Source: Bacteroidales bacterium
GTDB taxonomy: Bacteria > Bacteroidota > Bacteroidia > Bacteroidales > Paludibacteraceae
Assembly (NCBI GenBank): GCA_022783865.1
Contig: JALFYY010000023.1
Location: 20,749-84,748, forward strand
Length of the DNA: 64,000 bases
Reading direction: 5' to 3'
Both the position numbers and the translations under genes were made by a program. Shown piece by piece: positions 1 through 9,530 of the stretch (position 1 is the first letter of the stretch; each line of letters starts with the position of its first letter). The notes under the pieces were generated by a model. It did not search any database. It was not told the origin of the DNA and saw only the letters and a list, made by a program, of their open reading frames with translations.

Positions 1-838
1 TCTTTCCATGGGTGAAATAGACTTTTCCCTGCCCGTTGATACGTCCGGAAGTACAGGTCTTGCCATTGTAGTTCTCTTTGGTAGCAGTAAGAATAAGACA
101 ACCTTTACCCGAAACAGGTTCCTTGCCTACCGAAACTCCTTTTTCACAATAATACTGAAGTTCGCTATTGCCACCGCCATCGCCATTGACTTCAATAGTC
201 CATGCATCGGTATCGAGTGTGCCATTGTTGAAATAGTCCGCCCATACCAGTTTGTATCCATCGCGTTCACCAGTACCTGTTTCATCACCTGTGACAGGCT
301 GCGGATCAGGTTTAGTAACCGTTTCCGTACGAGGTGCCGGATCGTTGCTGAGTTGTATTTCATCGACAAGCATCCACACCAATTCGGTATTATCGGCACG
401 ATCGACCATGAACATAAGGAACTCAATGCCGGAAGTTTCGTAGGCAGAAATATCGAAAACGATATCCTGCCATTGCCCTGCCACTGTAGCATTCATCGGT
501 TTGAGGTCCTGCGGATTGGCATCAGAGACCTTAAGATTAGGCGTGCCGGCATTGCTGCGGTACATATAGGCATGAAGGTATTTGTAGCCTGTATGCGCAC
601 AGGGACTAAGAATAGCACCCGCCCAATTATCTTCTCCCACAGCCCTCTGCGTATAAAGGACATAATCGGAAAGGTTGAGCCCTGTTTTGTAGTCGTTGGC
701 ACGCACATCAGTGTAGCCCATGCCTGTGACCGCGACCCAGCCACGATTGCCATTTTCAAAATTATCAACAGTTACTTGAGCAAAAGAAGCAAATGACAAC
801 AAAAGAAAAGAAAAAAGAAAGGTAATTGTTTTTTTCAT
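1..838 (-). CDS. GH16 family beta-glucanase (laminarinase-like), 3' end beyond window
   Basis: The frame is open from an ATG at 838 down to the window edge, so the C-terminus is missing. The protein begins MKKTITFLFSFLLLSFASFAQ, a signal peptidase I type signal. Residues about 22-155 form a beta-rich module resembling a carbohydrate-binding or jelly-roll domain. A linker rich in P, T and G follows, then the start of a GH16 fold: KLVWADYFNNGTLD, then EVNGDGGGNSELQYY, then SGRINGQGKVYF. These motifs closely parallel the GH16 lipoprotein two genes upstream. The catalytic ExDxxE motif should lie just outside the window. Its ATG overlaps the stop of the GH128 gene (ATGA), implying translational coupling. 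Expected role: endo-cleavage of beta-1,3 (or mixed-linkage) glucan. The family call is firm; exact specificity is inferred. Confidence 0.85.
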   Translation of the reverse strand, partial: MKKTITFLFSFLLLSFASFAQVTVDNFENGNRGWVAVTGMGYTDVRANDYKTGLNLSDYVLYTQRAVGEDNWAGAILSPCAHTGYKYLHAYMYRSNAGTPNLKVSDANPQDLKPMNATVAGQWQDIVFDISAYETSGIEFLMFMVDRADNTELVWMLVDEIQLSNDPAPRTETVTKPDPQPVTGDETGTGERDGYKLVWADYFNNGTLDTDAWTIEVNGDGGGNSELQYYCEKGVSVGKEPVSGKGCLILTATKENYNGKTCTSGRINGQGKVYFTHGK

Positions 839-2094
839 AATAAAGAAAATTTATTCAAGTTAATCGTACCACGAGACATCTCGAAAGAGACAGTATGAGT
901 ACCTTGTAATACAGGAACATCCAATAAACAAGTTTCCATAGCGGACATTACATCTCCCGTCTTGGGCAACGAGAAAAATGCCAAAGCTTGTCCATCAACA
1001 TATATCAGGACTTCAGATTCAGCCAATGCCGCATATTCAATTTTCAACTGATTTACAGATGCAGGAAGATAAATCTGATAATCCACCTTTTGTCCTTTTG
1101 AAAAAGCATAAAGCATCAACGAACTATCCAACGGAGAGATCCGCACTTGTACGGAATAATCATTCACACTTACATATTTCTCTGCGGAGACAGGTTGAGA
1201 TGCATCCAACCATACAGATTTATCCATAGAAGAAAACGAACAAAACAATTTGCCTAAATCCGTCAATTGATAGGGTGCTGTTTTTGTAAGCAACTGCATA
1301 TACGGATACGATGAAGTAGCCATTGAAAAACGAGGGATAAACCAAGCATATCTTTCCACCAAGTCGGACTGCTCTAAATAATTGAGCATTGTACACATGT
1401 ATGACATCTGTGACTCAACAGAAGAAACTATTGGCTCCCATGCACAAAACTCTGTCAACCAAACCGGTTTTCCATATTTCCGAAATCTATCCAAATAACC
1501 AATGGTGGCAGTAGCTGTTCCCATATAAGCATGTACAGAGATGGCGTCAATATCATTGATACTTATACTATCTATCGCGAAGAACTCATCTAACCACTTG
1601 ATTGGATCAGAATATCCCTCCAACGTGCCATAATTCATAGCAGGAGAAACTAATTTGAGATTAAGTTCTTTTGCCAAGCGAACAACCCTCGGCCAATAAT
1701 GAGCGGCCTGAGCAGGTGTAAGATTGCATTGATCTTTCAAATTCGGTTCATTGAATCCCAATAAATAGCGAACTTGCGGATGTGCCTTCGCATACTCACG
1801 TATACGAGTGGCATTGAAAGATTGGTTCCATGCCATGGGGCAAAACTCCACTTGATTCTGGTCGAACCAAACAGGTATTACATCATCCGTAATGTCAGGT
1901 CCCCAATTGTAATTCCATGAAATATAAGGAGAAAGCAATACCGCATCATCTGCAATAGAAAAATTGAAAGATACACCCCGTTTAGAACTTTTAGGCAAAT
2001 CAGTACTTACAACAGCGATTTCATCAGGCACATCGGGTATCGGAGTACAAGCCACGATAGAAACCAACAATATACCAAATAATTCCTTACGCAT
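835..2094 (-). CDS. GH128-like endo-beta-1,3-glucanase lipoprotein
   Basis: The 419-residue protein starts MRKELFGILLVSIVAC, a lipobox with lipidated C16, so it is a probable surface lipoprotein. Residues about 40-300 look like the glycosyl hydrolase catalytic core of GH128. LLGFNEPN (111-118) would supply the acid/base E116, and VWLTEFCAWEP (211-221) the nucleophile E215. SVHAY (about 186-190) is also typical of this clan A barrel. Residues about 300-419 are beta-rich and may be a carbohydrate-binding module. GH128 enzymes cut beta-1,3-glucan, which agrees with flanking GH16 genes. The start lies 3 bases after the stop of the GH16 lipoprotein gene, and the stop overlaps the next ATG by 4 bases, so the three genes form a tightly coupled operon. 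Other clan A families such as GH158 are less likely. Confidence 0.82.
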   Translation of the reverse strand: MRKELFGILLVSIVACTPIPDVPDEIAVVSTDLPKSSKRGVSFNFSIADDAVLLSPYISWNYNWGPDITDDVIPVWFDQNQVEFCPMAWNQSFNATRIREYAKAHPQVRYLLGFNEPNLKDQCNLTPAQAAHYWPRVVRLAKELNLKLVSPAMNYGTLEGYSDPIKWLDEFFAIDSISINDIDAISVHAYMGTATATIGYLDRFRKYGKPVWLTEFCAWEPIVSSVESQMSYMCTMLNYLEQSDLVERYAWFIPRFSMATSSYPYMQLLTKTAPYQLTDLGKLFCSFSSMDKSVWLDASQPVSAEKYVSVNDYSVQVRISPLDSSLMLYAFSKGQKVDYQIYLPASVNQLKIEYAALAESEVLIYVDGQALAFFSLPKTGDVMSAMETCLLDVPVLQGTHTVSFEMSRGTINLNKFSLL

Positions 2095-2097
2095 AAA

Positions 2098-3411
2098 CTA
2101 TTCATTAATTTCAGCACGTTGATATACACGTACCCAATCTACATACATAATAACATCCTGATTGAAAATGCTATCATCTACTTCACCTCCCATTTTCCCC
2201 CCGATAGCCAGATTCAGGATAATAAAATGTTCTTTATTGAAAGGCCAATAGAAATTTTCATCCAAATGATCGACATCCTCCATTATAGTAGCACATACTT
2301 CGCCATCGTAGGTAAAAAGAATTTTATCACACCCGAAACTCTCTTCTTCCTGCCATTCTATGCCATAGACGTGATAATTATTCTCCACATTATCAACGTA
2401 TTTTTGAGCATACCAATTATGACTTGTATTTTTAGCAGGCGTATGTACGGCAAATGACAACATACGCGGGTTACTCCCCACATGCTCAATAATATCTATT
2501 TCTCCACATTTCGGCCATATATTTTGACGATAATCGTTTCCTAACATCCAAAATGCCGGCCAAGTTCCTTTCCCTGCCGGGAAACTAATACGAGCCTCTA
2601 TTTTTCCGTATTTGAAATACTTTTTATCGTACGTATTAATACGTGCAGAGGTGTAATTTTTCTGATTTTTCCCATCAGGATTGCTATAAGATTCCTTAAG
2701 TGCCTGTATTTCCAACTTTCCGTTCTGCACCCGCAAATTTTGTGGACGATCAGTGTAATACTGCAACTCCTGATTACCACCTCCAGATCCGTTAACCTCA
2801 ATATTCCACACCGATAAATCCAATGTATTTCCCTCAAATTCTTCTTCCCAAACAAGTTGATAAGCCCCCCATGTGTGTTCTACAGCAAAGATTACAGAAA
2901 CCGTTTCCAATTCGGTAGACAAAGAAATAGTAGTATGTCCAGAATTATGTGCGGTAACCAATCCCGTATCATCCACAGTAGCCACATTCTCATCTGAAGA
3001 TTTCCATGTCAGCGGAAGATCGTACGTAGAAGTAAAAGTATATTGATATGTATCCCTTTTTTTCACTTGCATATAATTGGGCGAAAGAGACAACGATTCA
3101 CCTTTTTCTCCCATCACATATACAAGACAAGTAGCAGATGCTCCATCCGCAGTTCGAGCTATCACCTGAGCATGCCCTACCCCAATTGCTTCCACTACCC
3201 CCGCATACACCTGCACAACCTTCTCGTTCGAAGAAGTCCACGAAACCGTTCCTGAAGGAGTTACAACAGCAGAAACAGTCGCCATATCTCCTACCGATAA
3301 TTCTAATGTATTGTCAGACAACTGAATTGTTGTATTAACTATATTTGTCCGCGAATCACAAGCAGTCAAATACATTAAGACCAACAATAATATACCATAT
3401 ACTTTTTTCAT
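2098..3411 (-). CDS. GH16 laminarinase-type lipoprotein with two BIG2 domains
   Basis: 437 residues. MKKVYGILLLVLMYLTAC is a lipoprotein signal with C18. Residues about 25-100 and 103-178 are two bacterial Ig-like (BIG2) repeats, recognisable by VSWTSSNEKVVQV and LTWKSSDENVATV. Residues about 183-433 are a GH16 domain with EEEFEGNTLDLSVW, GGGNQELQYYTDRP, KIEARISFPAGKGTWPAFWM and the catalytic GEIDIIEH (about 300-307), which has the ExDxxE arrangement containing nucleophile and acid/base. The BIG2 stalk probably holds the enzyme away from the cell surface. The gene sits downstream of susC, susD and the glycan-binding protein, behind a 90-base gap with a strong hairpin. Expected role: endo-hydrolysis of beta-1,3-glucan at the surface before SusCD import. 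Confidence 0.92.
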   Translation of the reverse strand: MKKVYGILLLVLMYLTACDSRTNIVNTTIQLSDNTLELSVGDMATVSAVVTPSGTVSWTSSNEKVVQVYAGVVEAIGVGHAQVIARTADGASATCLVYVMGEKGESLSLSPNYMQVKKRDTYQYTFTSTYDLPLTWKSSDENVATVDDTGLVTAHNSGHTTISLSTELETVSVIFAVEHTWGAYQLVWEEEFEGNTLDLSVWNIEVNGSGGGNQELQYYTDRPQNLRVQNGKLEIQALKESYSNPDGKNQKNYTSARINTYDKKYFKYGKIEARISFPAGKGTWPAFWMLGNDYRQNIWPKCGEIDIIEHVGSNPRMLSFAVHTPAKNTSHNWYAQKYVDNVENNYHVYGIEWQEEESFGCDKILFTYDGEVCATIMEDVDHLDENFYWPFNKEHFIILNLAIGGKMGGEVDDSIFNQDVIMYVDWVRVYQRAEINE

Positions 3412-3464
3412 ACCGAAATAATTTTATCAAATTCGACACTTATCAATAACTATACTGAGAGCAT

Positions 3465-3488
3465 ATTCGGGGAAACCAATCCCCGAAT
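3465..3488 (-). promoter_or_regulatory. Intercistronic hairpin between binding protein and enzyme genes
   Basis: ATTCGGGGA, a 6-base loop, then TCCCCGAAT form a perfect 9-bp stem in the 90-base gap between the glycan-binding lipoprotein and GH16 genes. No T-tract follows on the transcribed strand, so this is more likely an RNA-processing or stability element, or a weak attenuator, than a full terminator. Confidence 0.5.
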
Positions 3489-3501
3489 AGCAAGAAAAAG
3501 A

Positions 3502-4488
3502 TTACTTTTTATAAACAAAAGCAGCATCTACTTCCAATTGTTGTCCTGCACCGGCTATGGTAATACCAAGCGTATAGAAAGCAGGCTCCAAAGCAGGGAT
3601 TTCAACTTTGGTAGACCAATCCAACCCTTTTGCATAAAGATCAGCCATTGAGTATTCCAAAGCAACCCATTCACCTGCGGTATTCGAACTATTTGCCAAC
3701 TCTACCTTGGAAGAATTGCCAGTACCATATAGCGTGAAAGTAGCATTTTGACCAGCGTTATTACTTGCCGGTGCTTTGTAGAGAATAACCAATGTGTAGT
3801 CAGCGTTGACAGCGCTCAAATCGACAGTGCGATGTACTTGCCGCAAACCTCCACACATGTTCCCCCAACTACAATTTGCTGCATTCATAGCAATCCATGA
3901 TTCGCCCGATACCCCGAAAGAATTCAAACCTGAAACAAGAGGCCAGTTAGCATCTGAGAGATCGGTGTTCCAAATTTCCAAGACACAAGTAGTTTCATCA
4001 GGAATTGTTTCACCTTCGTATGCACCATTGATACGGAAATCGTCTTTTACCTTATCTTTAATGGTTTCAAAGGTAGTAGCATCCATAGCAAACACATAGT
4101 AGTCTGTTCCGTTCAAATACTTAAGTCCCGGATTGTCATCAATCACTGTCACTTCACCAACCTCCACAATGCAGGTTGCCACTTTATCGCCAGCAGTTGC
4201 TGTAATAACTGCACGACCGGAAGCGATACCTGTTACCAATCCTTTATCGTCGACGGTTGCAAATTTTTCGTTAGAAGATTTCCAAGTAACCGTAGCCGTA
4301 GCGGGCTCAACAGTAGCAATCAGTTGAACAGTTTCGTCAACTTTTAACGAAGCTGTCGTTTGATTCAATGACAAACTGGTAACACCTGTGGGTACCGGTT
4401 CAGGATCGTTTCCACCATTGCAAGCAGACAATATTCCACTTACCAAAGCGCCTACCAAAAAGATAGACAAAATACTTTTACGTTTCAT
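3502..4488 (-). CDS. Surface glycan-binding lipoprotein (SusE-position) with BIG2 domain
   Basis: 328 residues with lipoprotein signal MKRKSILSIFLVGALVSGILSAC (lipidated C23), followed by an acidic, glycine-containing NGGNDPEP segment typical of surface-exported Bacteroidota lipoproteins. Residues about 35-112 form a BIG2 domain (TVTWKSSNEKFATVDDKGLV). Residues about 115-328 are beta-rich with many aromatics and no recognisable catalytic motif, fitting a glycan-binding module. Its place immediately after susD is the usual place for surface glycan-binding proteins (SGBP). Its BIG2 domain resembles those of the next gene, suggesting a shared stalk. It probably captures beta-1,3-glucan for the SusCD complex. 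The binding function is inferred from position and architecture. Confidence 0.75.
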   Translation of the reverse strand: MKRKSILSIFLVGALVSGILSACNGGNDPEPVPTGVTSLSLNQTTASLKVDETVQLIATVEPATATVTWKSSNEKFATVDDKGLVTGIASGRAVITATAGDKVATCIVEVGEVTVIDDNPGLKYLNGTDYYVFAMDATTFETIKDKVKDDFRINGAYEGETIPDETTCVLEIWNTDLSDANWPLVSGLNSFGVSGESWIAMNAANCSWGNMCGGLRQVHRTVDLSAVNADYTLVILYKAPASNNAGQNATFTLYGTGNSSKVELANSSNTAGEWVALEYSMADLYAKGLDWSTKVEIPALEPAFYTLGITIAGAGQQLEVDAAFVYKK

Positions 4489-4536
4489 ACTGATTAAAAA
4501 TTTAGTAGTTAATAAAAAAATGGTTATAGATAAAAG

Positions 4537-6156
4537 TTAATTATATCCGTTATTTTGCGGCATAGGATTAAGTTCCCTTTCTTCATCAGGGATGGGGAAT
4601 ATTTCATGTTTTCCTTCAACGAAAGCAGCCATTTGCGCTTTTGCTTCTTCAGATTCCGTAGCAGCATAGGCATCCATGTGTTGTTTGGTATTTCCCCAAC
4701 GCACCAAATCAAACCAACGGTGTCCTTCCATAGCCAACTCCATACGCCGTTCGTGCTTAAGGAGTTGTTCAGTAGTTGGCGATGTAATTTCCACTCCATT
4801 GATTTTTATAGTATATTTTCCGACCTCCGGCAAATGAACACGTTCGCGTACTTCATTGATAAAAGCAATTGCAGTTGCCTCGTCGCCACTATTCAAGCAC
4901 GCCTCTGCATACATCAGCAAAACATCAGCATATCGTATCTGTTTATTATTTAAGGGGCCACGAGAAGCATGTAAATCCCATCCTTCAGGATATTCTTCAT
5001 ACATAGCATATTTATTATTGAGATAGCGGGACCCCAAATAAATTTCCTGACTTTCGTTTTCTATCAAGGAATCAGCAGGATTATATATTGCTTCGCCAAG
5101 ACGGATAGTATCAGTAGGTTCAAATTCGTCATAAAGGTTTTGTGTCGGGTGGTTGAAGCCCCATCCGCCACCTTTTTTTGTACTACGCGAACGCGTAAGT
5201 ACCTGCGTAAAACTACCCGCCGTATAACCATAGCCTTCCCCATAATCCCCCCAAGGTATTTCCATATATTGTATCTCAAAGACCGATTCGGGACCATTCT
5301 CACCAAGCAGTGTAAAATTATCATGATAGTCAGGACAGAGAGAATACATATTAGAGGTAATAACCGAATCTCCCCATGCTTTCGCCAATTGATAACAAGT
5401 TTCTGCATCTTGACTTATTTGTTTATTCCAATAGGGTGATGCCATATACAAATAAGTTTTCATCAGCATAGCTTGTGCAGCTCCCTTGGTAGCACGACCA
5501 ATCTGTGTTTTGTCTTTTGACAATTCCGCTATAGTCCACAGACGGGTATTTGCTTCCTCTAAATCTGCAAGAATCCGCATAAACATATCTTCGACAGATG
5601 CACGAGGCTGTTGCCAATCTTCAGACGAATCAATGACCTTAGTAGAAATAGGTGTACCACCAAAGACACGCAAAAGACGAAAATAATAATATGCTCTCAA
5701 AAAACAGGCTTCACCTATTAAGCGGTTCTGCAATTTAGGAGTCCACGCAGCATCATCACATTGCATTTCCGGAAGATTTGCAAGTGCAAGATTGCAACGT
5801 CCAATACCTTGATATTGTGCACGGTAAAAATCGAGCAAGAGCGTATTTGTTGATGTGGTCTTCCAATTTTCCATATCATAGGAAGCTCCCATATCACTCG
5901 TATTTTGCCCGCCTTTCAAGGCATCATCGCTCATAATATCCCCAATAAACCATTCACTGAAATAGGTATTATTAAACTCCCACATCAGAGGGACATAGCA
6001 TGCAGTTACATTCTGGATAGCAGCAGCCGAAGAATTATAAAAATCTTTTACCAACGTGGTAGATGGCTCCGGTGCAGTAAGATAATCCGTACACGACGGA
6101 ACACTGACACATGCAAGCACTATACCGAAATTCAATATTAATTTATGTGCATTCAT
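4537..6156 (-). CDS. susD: SusD/RagB-family outer-membrane lipoprotein
   Basis: 539 residues. The N-terminal signal ends VSVPSC (lipidated C22), then DYLTAPEPST, typical of SusD proteins. The N-terminal half has the SusD-like helical (TPR-type) segments, including NLALANLPEM and AQALLMKTYLY-like helices (GAAQAMLMKTYLYMASPYWN). The C-terminal RagB portion has IRYADVLLMYAEACLNSG, FINEVRERVHLP and ERRMELAMEGHRWFDLVRWG, and ends with PIPDEERELNPMPQNNGY, the standard SusD tail. It would lid the SusC barrel and bind glucan oligosaccharides outside the cell. It lies 31 bases downstream of susC on the same transcript. The class assignment is certain; the substrate is inferred from the GH16 and GH128 neighbours. 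Confidence 0.96.
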   Translation of the reverse strand: MNAHKLILNFGIVLACVSVPSCTDYLTAPEPSTTLVKDFYNSSAAAIQNVTACYVPLMWEFNNTYFSEWFIGDIMSDDALKGGQNTSDMGASYDMENWKTTSTNTLLLDFYRAQYQGIGRCNLALANLPEMQCDDAAWTPKLQNRLIGEACFLRAYYYFRLLRVFGGTPISTKVIDSSEDWQQPRASVEDMFMRILADLEEANTRLWTIAELSKDKTQIGRATKGAAQAMLMKTYLYMASPYWNKQISQDAETCYQLAKAWGDSVITSNMYSLCPDYHDNFTLLGENGPESVFEIQYMEIPWGDYGEGYGYTAGSFTQVLTRSRSTKKGGGWGFNHPTQNLYDEFEPTDTIRLGEAIYNPADSLIENESQEIYLGSRYLNNKYAMYEEYPEGWDLHASRGPLNNKQIRYADVLLMYAEACLNSGDEATAIAFINEVRERVHLPEVGKYTIKINGVEITSPTTEQLLKHERRMELAMEGHRWFDLVRWGNTKQHMDAYAATESEEAKAQMAAFVEGKHEIFPIPDEERELNPMPQNNGYN

Positions 6157-6187
6157 ATTTTAGATTTACCTTTATTAAACATACTGA

Positions 6188-9100
6188 TTAGAAATTAGCA
6201 TTGAGTCCAAACGTAAATGTTCGGCTTTGCGGATAATTGCCATAGTCCACGCCACTACCCACCTCCGGATCGTATCCGGAGTATTTAGTAATAGTGAACA
6301 GATTGCTAGCCGTTATGTAAAAACGAAGGCGCGAGCATTTGATTTTATCCGTAACTTTCTTAGGAAGCGTATAACCTATTTGCGCATTTTTCAAGCGGAA
6401 ATACGCACCATTTTCCACGAAGCGCGAACTATTGTCAAAATTGGTAGTAGCACCTACCGGATTAGGAATAGAACCATTTCTGTTTTCATACTGCTCATAA
6501 TTAGCAATTCCACGTCCTAAAAAGCCATCTACCACTTGTTCATTATAACCAACCCATACTTTATCCGCCATATAGTCCGCCAATGTGCAATCATCTCCAG
6601 AACCTTCTGTACGTACACGCAAAGCATTGTAAATCTGATTTCCCCATACGCCTTGGAAAAACAACTGAATATCTACCCCATAGAACTCTGCTCCCAAATT
6701 AATACCATAGGTCCACTTAGGGAACGGGTTACCGAGACATGTTTTATCTTTTTCATCTAATTTTCCATCCTTATTTATATCTCTATATTTAGCATCTCCT
6801 GCATGCACAGGAATTGTAGTTGCATCATAAGAATACAAATGCTCCAATGCCTCTTTATCATCCTTATAGACTCCCAGATATTGATATCCCCAAAATGAGT
6901 TCAATGCCATACCTATATCTGTTTTGGTATGATCTCCCCATAAAGGCGAACCTCCATTTAACGAAGTAAGTTCATTATGCGTATATGACAAGTTTCCTCC
7001 TACATTGTAATGCACCTTACCCACTTGATTTTCATGATTCAATGTAATTTCCACACCTTCGTTTCGGATATTACCTACATTTTTTACCAAAGAGAACATA
7101 TTGCCGACATGCGCAGGCGCATTCACATAGAGCAATGCATCTTTGGTATCTCTGCGGAAATAATCGATAACACCACTCAAACGGCCATTCCAAAACGAGA
7201 AATCGACACCAGCATCCCATTGTTCATTGGTTTCCCATTTACCATTAGTATCTACATAGGTTAAAACAGTAGCACCATTATTTATTGTTTGCACCACTCC
7301 CAAAGGATAGCCAGTAAAGACATCTTGTGAAGAGAACATGGAAGCTGTAAATGAACCACTTGAAATGCCATCATTGCCCACTTGTCCAAAACCAGCACGG
7401 ATTTTAATATTATCCAACCATTTCAGTTCCAAATTCCGCATAAACGGTTCTTCACTCAATCGCCATGCAAGAGCGATAGAAGGAAAATATCCCCATGGAT
7501 TTTTAGAGAATTTAGAACTACCATCCGCTCTAAAATTGAGAGTTACCAAATAACGATTATCGTATCCATAATAAACACGTCCCAAGAAACTCAAACGACG
7601 TACTCTTGCTACTCCATCGGAAGCATAAGTACGATCTTCCGTTGCCTGATTAAGGTATCGATTACCCTCTGTAGGATTAAGAATACTTGCTCCCGCACCA
7701 GACAAACCATACATATTATATTCTTCCCATGTCTGCCCCAACATTGCTGAAAAATTATGTTTTCCCCATTGCTCTGCATACGTAAGTGTAGTTTCTTCAA
7801 GAATAGTACAGTGACGGTACATAGAACTACTAATATAGTTCTTGACCATCTTATCGTAAGTAGAATAATCGTATGCATTTTTATAATTTCTGTCCTGATG
7901 GATAGAATAGTCCATTGAAACTGACGATTTCCAAACAAGACCTTTCACTGGAGTAATTTCAAAGTACAAGTCCCCCACAGCCCGCGCCACTTTATTTTGC
8001 GGGAAACTTTCATTAACCATAGTAAAAGGATTGGTTACATTCTTGAAATTAGAAGAAGCTGCATTTTTTCCACTTATATCTTCTCCTTTATTGTTAAGAG
8101 AGCCTTCAGGATAATGGGTAGGATCCCAAGGTGCCATTGCCAATGCTGCCGAAATAACAGATGCACCCGGACTAGAAGAATTATTCATAGCATTTCGACC
8201 ATTCGACACCATCAGACTAAGGTGCTCTCCCATTTTTAACCACGGACGAACAACATAATCGGAGTTTAAACGAAGTGTCAGACGTTCATAGTCACTACCT
8301 ATGATAGTACCCTCTTGTCCAAAATAATTAGCAGAGAAAGCATAATGCCCCTTATCATTACCACCATCAATAGACAAATTGTAGTTGTGCATGAAAGCAT
8401 TCGGATTGAACACTTCGTCTTGCCAATCGGTTTCTTGTGCAGCATAATCAAAATCAACCGGATAGTATGAAGAAGCCCCTAAATTATAGGTCTTCATCCA
8501 TTCTGCGAAACCGTTCTTTATATAATAAGCAAATTGTTTTGAACCATCTTTCATTGCATTGATACGCAACTTGGTAAGGGCTAAATCCTGACCAGACATC
8601 AAATCGAGTTTCTTCCAACGGTTCTGGATACCCCAATAGGCATCGAAAGAGATGTTTACTTTGCCACTGCCACCTGTTTTGGTAGTAATAAGAATGACAC
8701 CATTGGCACCACGCGAGCCATAGATGGCTGTTGCAGAAGCGTCTTTGAGAATCTCCATTGACTGAATGTCATTGGGCGACAAGAATGCGATATCGCTCGT
8801 GATAACACCATCCACTACATAAAGCGGGTCGTTACCACCTATTGCAGAACCGATACCACGAATACGGATAGTCGCGCCTTCACCCGGTTGACCGGAACCA
8901 GTGGTAACCGTAACACCGGCAGCACGCCCTTGCAAGGCTTGATCGAGACCGGCAACCGGAGCCTTGATTAACTGGTCAGCACTTACAGAGGTTACCGCAC
9001 CAGTAAGGTCGGACTTCTTCATTGTACCATAACCTATGGCAACCACTTCGTCCAACATTTGGTTATCGGGTTGAAGCGTAATACGCATCGGTGCAGAAGA

Positions 9101-9352
9101 CTTAACTTTTACGTCTTGTGCTTTATAACCAATAAAGGAAACTTCGAGTATGTCGCCCACTTGGGCAGATACAGAGAAATTACCATCGAAATCTGTAATT
9201 GTACCATTGGTTGTACCTTTTACGGTAACATTGGCGCCAATCACAGGATCGGGTTCATCCGCAGCCATCACAACACCCGTCACCTCTATCTGCTGTGCCG
9301 ACATAGTGATAGCTAACAAAAGAAAACAAAGAATAGGGAATAACCTTTTCAT
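6188..9352 (-). CDS. susC: SusC/RagA-family TonB-dependent transporter
   Basis: 1054 residues. The signal peptide is MKRLFPILCFLLLAITMSAQ. Residues about 22-95 are a carboxypeptidase-D regulatory-like domain (VIGANVTVKGTTNGTITDFD). A TonB-box region DEVVAIGYGTMKKSDLTGAV follows near 103-122. The plug has the SusC signature region ending in DASATAIYGSRGANGVILIT. The rest is a large 22-strand-type barrel ending in aromatic F (FGLNANF). It imports oligosaccharides across the outer membrane with SusD, powered by TonB. It is the first gene of the locus, preceded by an unusually long leader of about 330 bases behind a consensus promoter near 9.7 kb, with two dyads and hairpins. No frameshift or missing domain is seen. 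Confidence 0.97.
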   Translation of the reverse strand: MKRLFPILCFLLLAITMSAQQIEVTGVVMAADEPDPVIGANVTVKGTTNGTITDFDGNFSVSAQVGDILEVSFIGYKAQDVKVKSSAPMRITLQPDNQMLDEVVAIGYGTMKKSDLTGAVTSVSADQLIKAPVAGLDQALQGRAAGVTVTTGSGQPGEGATIRIRGIGSAIGGNDPLYVVDGVITSDIAFLSPNDIQSMEILKDASATAIYGSRGANGVILITTKTGGSGKVNISFDAYWGIQNRWKKLDLMSGQDLALTKLRINAMKDGSKQFAYYIKNGFAEWMKTYNLGASSYYPVDFDYAAQETDWQDEVFNPNAFMHNYNLSIDGGNDKGHYAFSANYFGQEGTIIGSDYERLTLRLNSDYVVRPWLKMGEHLSLMVSNGRNAMNNSSSPGASVISAALAMAPWDPTHYPEGSLNNKGEDISGKNAASSNFKNVTNPFTMVNESFPQNKVARAVGDLYFEITPVKGLVWKSSVSMDYSIHQDRNYKNAYDYSTYDKMVKNYISSSMYRHCTILEETTLTYAEQWGKHNFSAMLGQTWEEYNMYGLSGAGASILNPTEGNRYLNQATEDRTYASDGVARVRRLSFLGRVYYGYDNRYLVTLNFRADGSSKFSKNPWGYFPSIALAWRLSEEPFMRNLELKWLDNIKIRAGFGQVGNDGISSGSFTASMFSSQDVFTGYPLGVVQTINNGATVLTYVDTNGKWETNEQWDAGVDFSFWNGRLSGVIDYFRRDTKDALLYVNAPAHVGNMFSLVKNVGNIRNEGVEITLNHENQVGKVHYNVGGNLSYTHNELTSLNGGSPLWGDHTKTDIGMALNSFWGYQYLGVYKDDKEALEHLYSYDATTIPVHAGDAKYRDINKDGKLDEKDKTCLGNPFPKWTYGINLGAEFYGVDIQLFFQGVWGNQIYNALRVRTEGSGDDCTLADYMADKVWVGYNEQVVDGFLGRGIANYEQYENRNGSIPNPVGATTNFDNSSRFVENGAYFRLKNAQIGYTLPKKVTDKIKCSRLRFYITASNLFTITKYSGYDPEVGSGVDYGNYPQSRTFTFGLNANF

Positions 9353-9432
9353 GTTTTTTTGGATTATTAGAGTTAATGTTAATTAGTTAATTGTTTATAT
9401 AATAATGTGTTTCCGAGAAGAAAACACCGACT

Positions 9433-9465
9433 TGGTACACAAAAACGACCGTTTTTTATTAGCCA
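9433..9465. promoter_or_regulatory. Dyad A upstream of susC (candidate operator)
   Basis: The half-site TGGTA-N3-AAAAACG is followed by a 2-base centre (AC), then CGTTTTTT-N3-AGCCA. It matches dyad B (9622-9655) almost base for base, with the outer right arm degraded. Its centre is at 9448.5, exactly 190 bp from the centre of dyad B. It lies in the susC leader, about 85 bp before the start codon. Binding by the adjacent regulator is an inference. Confidence 0.5.
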
Positions 9466-9530
9466 CTCTTCTGCCCATATTACGTCGATAACGTTTCCTC
9501 TCTTTTCACCTTATTTACTATGTAGTTAAA

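Noticed and set aside
8..796. Open frame of 262 codons on the plus strand
   Set aside because: It is the antisense shadow of the partial GH16 gene on the minus strand, which has a signal peptide, GH16 motifs and an ATGA junction.
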